Shown piece after piece: positions 19,959 to 26,289 of a stretch of DNA of 44,159 nucleotides. Within the stretch, counting starts at the first letter, position 1; each line of letters starts with the position of its first letter. Position numbers and translations under genes: made by a program. The DNA lies in contig JAGRGB010000081.1 in the NCBI GenBank assembly GCA_020445745.1, positions 1 to 44,159 of the forward strand, given 5' to 3'. This DNA comes from Rhodocyclaceae bacterium (GTDB taxonomy: Bacteria > Pseudomonadota > Gammaproteobacteria > Burkholderiales > Rhodocyclaceae). The notes below the pieces were generated by a model. That model saw only the letters and a program-made list of their open reading frames with translations. It was not told where the DNA came from and made no database searches.

Positions 19959-20620
19959 CTGGGACCGCGACGGCCATCGGGCGCCGCATGACCAATGCCC
20001 AGGTCGAGGAGATGTTCCGCCGTTTCGCCGCAGCCGAACCCGCCCCGAACACCGAGCTGGAGTTCGGCTCACCGTTCCAGTTGCTGGCGGCCGTCGTGCT
20101 GTCCGCCCAGGCTACCGACAAGGGGGTCAATCTGGCAACGCGCAGGCTGTTTGCAAAGGCGGCGACTGCGGAAGCGATGGCCAGCCTGGGCGCCGACGGC
20201 ATCGCCGAAGAGATCCGCAGCATCGGGCTGTATCGCAACAAGGCCCGCAACCTGGCGGCGCTGTCCCGTCAGTTGCTCGAACGCCATGGTGGCGAAGTGC
20301 CGAGCACCCGCAGCGAACTCGAGGCGCTGCCCGGCGTCGGTCGCAAGACCGCCAACGTCGTCCTGAACACCTTGTACGGTGAGCCGACGATCGCCGTGGA
20401 CACCCATCTGTTCCGCCTCGCCAACCGCACCGGGCTGGCCCCCGGCAAGGACGTGCTGGCGGTCGAGCGGGCGCTGCTGCGCCGCATTCCGAAAACCTAC
20501 CTGCGACATGCCCACCATTGGCTGATCCTGCACGGCCGCTACGTCTGCACGGCGCGCAGACCCCGCTGCGGTCGATGTCTCGTGCGCGACCTGTGCGGCT
20601 GCCGCGACAAGACCGACTGA
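19955..20620 (+). CDS. nth: Endonuclease III (DNA glycosylase/AP lyase)
   Basis: A base-excision repair enzyme that removes oxidised pyrimidines and cleaves AP sites; 221 aa. The helix-hairpin-helix is LPGVGRKTANVVL, with catalytic Lys in the FQLLAAVVLSAQATDKGVN/GRKTAN region and catalytic Asp in TIAVDTHLFRLANR. The C-terminal 4Fe-4S loop is intact as C-x6-C-x2-C-x5-C (CTARRPRCGRCLVRDLC). It starts at ATG 19955 inside the end of rnfE; an internal ATG at residue 12 (MTNAQVEEMF) is the more classical family start and may be the real one. Confidence 0.96.
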   Translation: MTGTATAIGRRMTNAQVEEMFRRFAAAEPAPNTELEFGSPFQLLAAVVLSAQATDKGVNLATRRLFAKAATAEAMASLGADGIAEEIRSIGLYRNKARNLAALSRQLLERHGGEVPSTRSELEALPGVGRKTANVVLNTLYGEPTIAVDTHLFRLANRTGLAPGKDVLAVERALLRRIPKTYLRHAHHWLILHGRYVCTARRPRCGRCLVRDLCGCRDKTD

Positions 20621-20625
20621 GGTAG

Positions 20626-21057
20626 ATGATGTTCGATCCGAGCCGCGAGCAGGCCCGACGATTCTTCGTGGAGAGCTGGCGCAAGCACCTCGACCGCCAG
20701 GTGCTGACGCCCCAGGAAACGATCGCAGCGCAGCTGGTCGAGATGCATCCGGAATATCACGCGCTACTCGGCGATTCGGATTCCGTGCATCGCGACTTCA
20801 CGCCGGAAGACGGCCAGATCAACCCATTCCTGCATCTGTCGCTGCACCTGGCCATCGAGGAGCAGCTCTCGATCGACCAGCCGCCCGGCTTGCGCGCCGC
20901 CTTCGAAAAGGCCGCAGCGCGTCGCGGCGATCGCCACGACGCGCTGCACGACGTCCTCGAATGCCTCGGCGAGACCCTGTGGCAGGCCCAGCGCGATGGC
21001 CGCCCGCCCGACGGCACGTCCTACGTCGAATGCGTCAGGCGGCGCGCCGCTGGCTGA
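20626..21057 (+). CDS. DUF1841 family protein
   Basis: A small cytoplasmic protein of unknown function, 143 aa. It has the DUF1841 pattern: FDPSREQARRFFVESWRKH near the N-terminus, IAAQLVEMHPEYHALL, and INPFLHLSLHLAIEEQL, with a conserved histidine-rich helix. The two adjacent ATG codons at 20626 and 20629 follow GAGG; either may be used. It follows nth by 5 bp, so it probably closes the rnf-nth transcript. It is convergent with the PEP-CTERM gene, 14 bp away. Confidence 0.88.
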   Translation: MMFDPSREQARRFFVESWRKHLDRQVLTPQETIAAQLVEMHPEYHALLGDSDSVHRDFTPEDGQINPFLHLSLHLAIEEQLSIDQPPGLRAAFEKAAARRGDRHDALHDVLECLGETLWQAQRDGRPPDGTSYVECVRRRAAG

Positions 21058-21071
21058 CCTCGGCGACAGGC

Positions 21072-22331
21072 TCAGCGGCGCGACGAGCGACGCGCCACCG
21101 CCATGCCGGCCAGCGCCGTCACCGCCAGCCACAGGCTGGCCGGCTCGGGTACCGCGCGCACCGCGACCTGGGGCGGGGCCACGTCGTCGGCAATTTGCCG
21201 CGTCAATTGCTCCGGGAAAGGCGGCTCCGACAACTGCTCGATCATCGTGTTGATGTACAGGGGTACGCCACCCTTGCCCGGCGGTTGCGGTGGTCCGCCG
21301 CCGCCACCGTGGTGACCGCCGTCGGAACTCTGGTCGGGCATCGGCGGGATCAGCAGCGCGGGGGACACCGATGCCTGCTGTTCCGGCGGCCCGCCGGCAC
21401 CAGCCTTGGGACCGCCTCCCGGTCCGCCCGCTCCCGTGTCCTCGCCGCCATGCGGTTGGCCGGCCGCAGCGTACTGACGGTCGTCCGGCGTGCCGGATCC
21501 GCCTTGCTGGCCACCCTCGTTACCGTTCTCCGATTCGCCGCTGCCGCCGTCGCCGCCACGTTTTCCACCACCTTTGCGATCCGCCTGCTCCGGCCCCTGG
21601 GCAACGGACGGGATCGACGGCCCGGCCGGCGCGTTTCCGACCTGGGCGCCCGGCTCGCAGTCGTTGGCTGCGCCCTCCCCGTAGCGCCGGGCCAGTCCGG
21701 CAATGTCGGCGGCACATGCCACCGCCTGCGGCGCCGGACCGATGGCCGGCTTGCGCAGGATGTCCGGCTCGTCGCCGAACGCCTGCTGCGCGTCGCCCAG
21801 CTTCGGAACTCTGGCCTGGGAGCGGGGCAGATCGGGTGAAGGCGGCGATCCCGCCGCGCCACCACCGGCAGCCGCGAAGTGCGGCGGCCGCCACGGTGCG
21901 CGCCTACCGCCCGCGGCCCATCCGCCGCCCGACGGGCCTGCGATACCGCCTCTGGCGAAGCCCGAAGCCGCCTTCCTGCCCGGTTGCCAAGCCGCCCCGG
22001 ACGCTCCGGCCGCGACTACCGGCTCGGGCTCCAGTTCGGCGACGGTCGATACGGTCACCAGCTCGCCAAAGCCCGAGTCGGTGGTGAATTCACCGGGTCC
22101 GACGGGTTCGAGCAAATTGAAATCCGACGCCGCGACGACCTCTCGCGCGGTTTCGTTTTCGGCGATCCTTTCGTACGAGAACGGGATCCCCGGTTCGGGC
22201 ATTCCATCCGATTTCGCCGCAGCCGGCCTTTCGTCCGGCCACATCCAGTAGAGTGCGGCCAGAGGCACCGCCAAGCCGAGCACGGCTCCGGTCACCACGG
22301 CCCTCATCCGTTTATTGTTGTCTCCGATCAC
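21072..22331 (-). CDS. PEP-CTERM protein with a Gly/Pro/Ala-rich central region
   Basis: About 419 aa. The C-terminus is a textbook PEP-CTERM sorting signal: VPEPASLWLAVTALAGMAV, then an Arg/Ser-rich tail, recognised by exosortase in other bacteria. The N-terminus has one hydrophobic segment (VVTGAVLGLAVPLAALYWMW). In between are acidic and then Gly/Pro/Ser-rich low-complexity stretches, with only two cysteines (AVACAADIAGL and ANDCEPGAQ). GTG 22331 was chosen because GGGAGG lies 5 nt upstream; an in-frame ATG at 22307 and a TTG at 22376 are alternatives. No exosortase or glycosyltransferase gene is nearby. A role as an exported surface or matrix protein is inferred. Confidence 0.82.
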   Translation of the reverse strand: MIGDNNKRMRAVVTGAVLGLAVPLAALYWMWPDERPAAAKSDGMPEPGIPFSYERIAENETAREVVAASDFNLLEPVGPGEFTTDSGFGELVTVSTVAELEPEPVVAAGASGAAWQPGRKAASGFARGGIAGPSGGGWAAGGRRAPWRPPHFAAAGGGAAGSPPSPDLPRSQARVPKLGDAQQAFGDEPDILRKPAIGPAPQAVACAADIAGLARRYGEGAANDCEPGAQVGNAPAGPSIPSVAQGPEQADRKGGGKRGGDGGSGESENGNEGGQQGGSGTPDDRQYAAAGQPHGGEDTGAGGPGGGPKAGAGGPPEQQASVSPALLIPPMPDQSSDGGHHGGGGGPPQPPGKGGVPLYINTMIEQLSEPPFPEQLTRQIADDVAPPQVAVRAVPEPASLWLAVTALAGMAVARRSSRR

Positions 22332-22485
22332 GCCAGCCTCCCGAACGCTCTTGATTCCGCCGGAACCGAGGATCAAGCCGGTCTCTGTTTAAGGCTAGTG
22401 CTTTCCGCACATTGCGGATCGAAATTTCAGATGAGTCGTTAAAAAATTGACATATTCCGGCAGTTTGAACGGCGATCGGGCCCTC

Positions 22486-22503
22486 GGCGCCGGCTCCGGC
22501 GCC
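22486..22503 (-). terminator. GC hairpin after the cytochrome pair
   Basis: A perfect inverted repeat, GGCGCCGG-CT-CCGGCGCC, lying directly against the cytochrome stop codon (22504-22506). There is no T-run, so it is either a weak or Rho-assisted terminator or a 3' stabilising hairpin. Confidence 0.4.
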
Positions 22504-22824
22504 TCAGCGAACCGTCAGCAGGCCCTGGCGGCTGGCGAACCAGGCGGCCAGGTCGGCCATGTCGGCCCTGCTCAGGTTGGCGACCTGGGCCTGCATGATC
22601 GGGTTGCCACGCTTGCCGCTCTTGTAGTCCAGCAATGCGCGCAGCAGATAGTCCTCGTGCTGCCCGGCCAGTTTCGGGAAATCCGGCGTCGGGCTGTTAC
22701 CGTCGGCGCCGTGGCAGGCGGCACAGGTGGCCGACTTCTCCTTGCCGGCAGCGGCGTCACCGGCGGCGGCCGGAACTGCCACCAGCGCCAGCACCATCGC
22801 TGCCCACTTGCACAACGTGTTCAT
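22504..22824 (-). CDS. Periplasmic monoheme c-type cytochrome (copy B)
   Basis: A class I cytochrome c, 106 aa including the signal peptide (MVLALVAVPAAAGDA). Heme is attached at CAACH, and the likely axial Met is in KRGNPIM. The fold pattern (GDAAAGKEK..CAACHG..FPKLAGQHEDYLLRAL..DMADLAAWFA) is that of one half of a diheme c4 or of a c5-like protein. AGGAG precedes ATG 22824. It lies 11 bp after a close paralogue on the same strand. It is probably a soluble electron carrier between a membrane donor and a terminal acceptor. Confidence 0.93.
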   Translation of the reverse strand: MNTLCKWAAMVLALVAVPAAAGDAAAGKEKSATCAACHGADGNSPTPDFPKLAGQHEDYLLRALLDYKSGKRGNPIMQAQVANLSRADMADLAAWFASRQGLLTVR

Positions 22825-22835
22825 TCGCTCTCTCC

Positions 22836-23168
22836 TCACTCGCCACCGGCGGCATAGTAGGCCGCCAGATCCGCCATGTCCTGCTCGCTCAGACCTTCCG
22901 CGATGCCCTGCATCGTCGGATGACTGCGCTCTCCGCTCTTGTAGGCCTGCAGCGCCCTGACGATGTAGCCGGCGTGCTGCCCACCGAGCTTGGGCACGTG
23001 ATAGACCGCCGGGAAGGTGGTGCGGTATCCCGGTATGCCATGGCAGCCGATGCACATCGAGCGCTTTTCCTTCGCCGCGGCGGCATCGCCGTCGGCGGCC
23101 GAAGCGACCCCCGATGCGGCGGCGAGAGCCACCGCCAAGGCGATCGTGGTGCTGCGTGTTCCCTTCAT
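22836..23168 (-). CDS. Periplasmic monoheme c-type cytochrome (copy A)
   Basis: A class I cytochrome c, 110 aa. Signal peptide TTIALAVALAAASGVASA, heme motif CIGCH, likely axial Met in ERSHPTM, and closing helix DMADLAAYYA. It aligns along its whole length with the downstream copy (KLxGQHxxYxxRAL..YKSGxR), with about five extra residues after the heme motif. AGGAG lies 5 nt before ATG 23168; the ATG one codon earlier is too close to the Shine-Dalgarno. It is the first gene of the pair and divergent from moxR. Confidence 0.93.
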   Translation of the reverse strand: MKGTRSTTIALAVALAAASGVASAADGDAAAAKEKRSMCIGCHGIPGYRTTFPAVYHVPKLGGQHAGYIVRALQAYKSGERSHPTMQGIAEGLSEQDMADLAAYYAAGGE

Positions 23169-23297
23169 CATTTCTCCTGTCCAGGTGCGGATGCGGTGCA
23201 AGAACGGCACCGATTCTAGCCCGGTTTTCCCGACACGTCGCAATGCCGGCTCGGCTCCCGCGCCGGCCGCCGACGGCAGACTGCGGCACGCCGATCG

Positions 23298-23303
23298 TAT
23301 AAT
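23298..23303 (+). promoter_or_regulatory. -10 element of the MoxR/VWA operon
   Basis: A perfect TATAAT, 35 bp upstream of the AAA ATPase start in a GC-rich divergent intergenic region. No good -35 hexamer is found at 16-18 bp spacing. Confidence 0.4.
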
Positions 23304-23338
23304 CGTCGATCGCCGCAATTTGCAGGGAGTCCCGGGAC

Positions 23339-24181
23339 ATGCGCTTCGAAGGTACCGACGAATACGTCGCCACCCCCGACCTGATGCTCGCGGTCAATGC
23401 CGCCATCCAGTTGCAGCGCCCGCTGCTGATCAAGGGCGAGCCCGGGACCGGCAAGACCATGCTCGCCGAGGAAGTGGCCGCGGCTCTGGGGCTGCGGTTG
23501 CACCAGTGGCACGTCAAATCGACCACCAAGGCCCAGCAGGGCCTGTACGAGTACGATGCGGTGTCACGCCTGCGCGATTCCCAGCTCGGTGACGACCGCG
23601 TGCACGACATCGCCAACTACATCGTCAAGGGCGTGCTGTGGCAGGCGTTCGAGGCGGACAGCCGCAGCGTCATCCTGATCGACGAGGTGGACAAGGCCGA
23701 CATCGAGTTCCCCAACGATCTGTTGCGCGAACTCGACCGCATGGAATTCCACTGCTACGAGACACAGCAGACGGTGGTCGCCAACCACCGGCCGATCGTC
23801 TTCATCACCTCGAACAACGAAAAGGAGTTGCCGGACGCCTTCCTGCGGCGCTGCTTCTTCCACTACATCCGCTTCCCCGACAAGGAGACCATGCAACGCA
23901 TCGTGGACGTCCATTTCCCCGGCATCCGCAAGACCCTGCTGCGCGAGGCGCTCGACGTGTTCTTCGAATTGCGCGAAATCCCGGGCCTGAAGAAGAAGCC
24001 GTCCACATCGGAGCTGCTCGACTGGCTCAAGCTGCTGGTCGCCGAGGAAATTCCCCCGGAGGCGCTGCGTTCTCACGACCAGAAGCTGGTGGTGCCGCCG
24101 CTTCACGGCGCGCTGCTGAAGAACGAGCAGGATGTGCACCTGTTCGAGCGTCTGGTGTTCATGGCGCGCCACAACCGCTGA
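23339..24181 (+). CDS. MoxR-family AAA+ ATPase
   Basis: A cytoplasmic AAA+ ATPase of 280 aa. Such proteins act with a VWA-domain partner as chaperones for metal-cofactor insertion or complex assembly. Walker A GEPGTGKT (33-40), Walker B VILIDEVDKAD (111-121), sensor 1 in IVFITSNNEKELPDAFLRRC. The TTKAQQGLYEYD segment before the Walker B site is typical of the CoxD-like/MoxR branch. GGGAG lies 8-9 nt upstream of ATG 23339. The VWA gene follows 162 bp later, and the pairing is the classical MoxR/VWA arrangement. The client is unknown. Confidence 0.93.
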   Translation: MRFEGTDEYVATPDLMLAVNAAIQLQRPLLIKGEPGTGKTMLAEEVAAALGLRLHQWHVKSTTKAQQGLYEYDAVSRLRDSQLGDDRVHDIANYIVKGVLWQAFEADSRSVILIDEVDKADIEFPNDLLRELDRMEFHCYETQQTVVANHRPIVFITSNNEKELPDAFLRRCFFHYIRFPDKETMQRIVDVHFPGIRKTLLREALDVFFELREIPGLKKKPSTSELLDWLKLLVAEEIPPEALRSHDQKLVVPPLHGALLKNEQDVHLFERLVFMARHNR

Positions 24182-24343
24182 GAAGGCAAGCATGACGGCT
24201 CTGCCGGAGCGAATCCTCGGCGCGGCGAAAGCTGCCACTGCGCGATCGACCAACGCCGGGCCGGCAGCGGCCGGGAACTGTCGGGCCAACATCGATCGCC
24301 CCGTGCGGCAGCCGCGGTGGTCGTCCGGAATGCCGCTCTGCCG

Positions 24344-25528
24344 ATGCTGATCGACTTCTTCCTGCACCTCAGGTCCGCCAGACTGCCGGTGTCCACCAAC
24401 GAGTTCCTGACCCTCCTGGAGGGTCTGCAGGCGCGCGTCTGCGATCACTCGATCGACGAATTCTACGTGCTTGCCAGGGCTTGTCTGGTCAAGGACGAGA
24501 CACTCTACGACCGCTTCGATCGTGCCTTCGGAAGCTATTTCGAAGGCGTCGCCGAAGTGCCCGGCACCGACCGCGGGATTCCCGAGGAATGGTTGCGTGC
24601 CCTGGCCCGCCGCCACCTGAGCCCGGAACAGAAGGCCGCCCTCGAGAAGCTCGGCTGGGACCGGCTGATGGAAGAGCTGGCCAAGCGCCTGGCGGAACAG
24701 AAGGGGCGACACCAGGGCGGCAGCAAATGGATCGGCAGCGGCGGCACCTCGCCCTTCGGCAACAGCGGATATCACCCCGAAGGGATACGCATCGGCGGTG
24801 AATCCGCCGGCAACCGCACGGCCGTCAAGGTGTGGCAGCGGCGCGAATACCGGAACCTCGACGACAGTGTCGAACTCGGTACCCGCAACATCAAGGTCGC
24901 CCTGCGCAGGCTGCGCCGCTTCGCCCGTGAAGGCGCCGCCGACGAACTCGATCTCGATGGCACGATCGCGGCGACCGCGCGCAACGCCGGCTGGCTCGAT
25001 CTGCTGATGCGGCCGGAACGTCACAACGCCGTCAAGGTGCTGATGTTCTTCGACGTCGGCGGGTCGATGGAGGACCACGTCAAGGTGTGCGAGGAACTGT
25101 TCTCGGCCAGCCGCAGCGAGTTCAAGCACCTCGAGTACTTCTATTTCCACAATTGCATCTACGACTGGGTGTGGCGCGACAGCAGCCGCCGTCACAGCGA
25201 ACGGATTCCGACCCTGGACGTGATCCACAAGTATCCGTCGGACTACAAGCTGGTGATGGTCGGCGATGCCACGATGAGTCCGTACGAGATCCTCCACCAG
25301 CGTGGCGCACTCGAGTACCTGAACGACGAGTCTGGCGCCGTTTGGCTGCGCCGCCTGCTCGATGCGTACCCGGCCGCCGCCTGGCTCAATCCCGAACCCG
25401 AGCGCTCATGGGAATATCGCCATTCGATCCGGGTGATCCACGACATCTTCGGCGGACGCATGTATCCGCTGACGCTGGACGGACTGGGGCGCGCGATCCG
25501 CGAACTGTCGAAGAAGGGGCTTTACTGA
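24344..25528 (+). CDS. VWA-domain protein, CoxE-like partner of MoxR
   Basis: 394 aa. It starts MLIDFFLHLRSARLPVSTNEF, the usual beginning of this family, which supports ATG 24344 over the upstream 24317 start. The C-terminal VWA domain has a degenerate MIDAS, D237-V-G-G-S in VLMFFDVGGSMEDH, where the usual DxSxS reads DxGGS; this form is common in the family. YKLVMVGDATMSPYEI supplies the second metal-site loop. It lacks a signal peptide and works in the cytoplasm with the MoxR ATPase. The 162 bp before it has no supported gene. It is convergent with the MarR gene, 21 bp away. Confidence 0.92.
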   Translation: MLIDFFLHLRSARLPVSTNEFLTLLEGLQARVCDHSIDEFYVLARACLVKDETLYDRFDRAFGSYFEGVAEVPGTDRGIPEEWLRALARRHLSPEQKAALEKLGWDRLMEELAKRLAEQKGRHQGGSKWIGSGGTSPFGNSGYHPEGIRIGGESAGNRTAVKVWQRREYRNLDDSVELGTRNIKVALRRLRRFAREGAADELDLDGTIAATARNAGWLDLLMRPERHNAVKVLMFFDVGGSMEDHVKVCEELFSASRSEFKHLEYFYFHNCIYDWVWRDSSRRHSERIPTLDVIHKYPSDYKLVMVGDATMSPYEILHQRGALEYLNDESGAVWLRRLLDAYPAAAWLNPEPERSWEYRHSIRVIHDIFGGRMYPLTLDGLGRAIRELSKKGLY

Positions 25529-25549
25529 GGAAGGCGGCGGGCGCCGGGC

Positions 25550-26065
25550 TCAGCTCCCTTCCATGGTCGGCATCGGTGCCATGCCGAAACCGGAGTCCAG
25601 ATCCCGCAGGCGCGCCAGCAACGCGTCGAGCGCGCGCTGCAGTTGCAGGCCCGCGTCCGGATCCATCGCCCGCAGCGCCTCGAGCAGCACGCCGCGCGCC
25701 GGTGACGGTGCCCGCGCCAGCAAGGCCAGCCCATCCGGCGTCGGATAGAGCCGCACCACGCGCTGGTCCGGGCTGCCGCGTTCGCGTCGCAGCAGATCCA
25801 GGGTGGCGAGCTTGTCCACCATGTTCGATGCGGTGGACTGGTGCAGTGCCATGCGCTTCGCGAGCTCGCCGACCCGCAGGCCCGGATCGTCGGCCAGCTC
25901 CTGCAGGGCCCACAGCTGGGCGCCGGTGATCCCGCTCTGTCGCTCGATCCACTGGGAATGGTGCTGGGCGGCACGGACCAGCACGCGAAAGCGGACCAGC
26001 AAGGCCAATGGATCAGGACTGCCGACGGCCTCGGGAACCGGTTGCGAACTGCTCTCTGCACTCAT
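25550..26065 (-). CDS. MarR-family transcriptional regulator
   Basis: A winged-helix regulator of 171 aa. It has the MarR layout: an N-terminal dimer helix (RFRVLVRAAQHHSQWIERQSG), the DNA-binding helices LRVGELAKRMALHQSTASNMVDKLATLDLL, and the wing RRERGSPDQRVVRLYPT. The C-terminal Met/Pro-rich tail is short. ATG 26065 is preceded by GAGG at 9 nt; a GTG one codon earlier is possible. It is divergent from the ClC gene, so the antiporter is the natural candidate target besides autoregulation; that is inference. Confidence 0.93.
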   Translation of the reverse strand: MSAESSSQPVPEAVGSPDPLALLVRFRVLVRAAQHHSQWIERQSGITGAQLWALQELADDPGLRVGELAKRMALHQSTASNMVDKLATLDLLRRERGSPDQRVVRLYPTPDGLALLARAPSPARGVLLEALRAMDPDAGLQLQRALDALLARLRDLDSGFGMAPMPTMEGS

Positions 26066-26289
26066 CACTGCTGCCCTCAGGACAAAGGACCTGGAGCCGG
26101 TCCCCGGCTGCCAACGGCCCCCCGCCGGGGTTGGTTGCCGTTGTGCGGCCGCTATTCTACGTCCGCCAATCGACGGCAGGAATCACATCGCACCGGGCGG
26201 GAGCGGGGATTCTCGGATTTTGTGTCGGCCATTTGTTACCATCACGTGAAACAAGCACGCCGCAGCCCAACGGAGAGCCCGGCACACGG

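Noticed and set aside
22377-22475. Sigma-54 promoter before the PEP-CTERM gene
   Set aside because: The AT-rich stretch was checked for GG-N10-GC spacing on the minus strand and none was found.
24192-24350. Small frame (52 codons) between the MoxR and VWA genes
   Set aside because: It has only a weak purine stretch upstream, no recognisable pattern, and ends inside the VWA start; too short to support.
26233-26254. TTGTT/AACAA pair as a firm MarR operator
   Set aside because: The half-sites are only 5 bp with a 12-nt spacer; reported as a low-interest idea rather than a feature.
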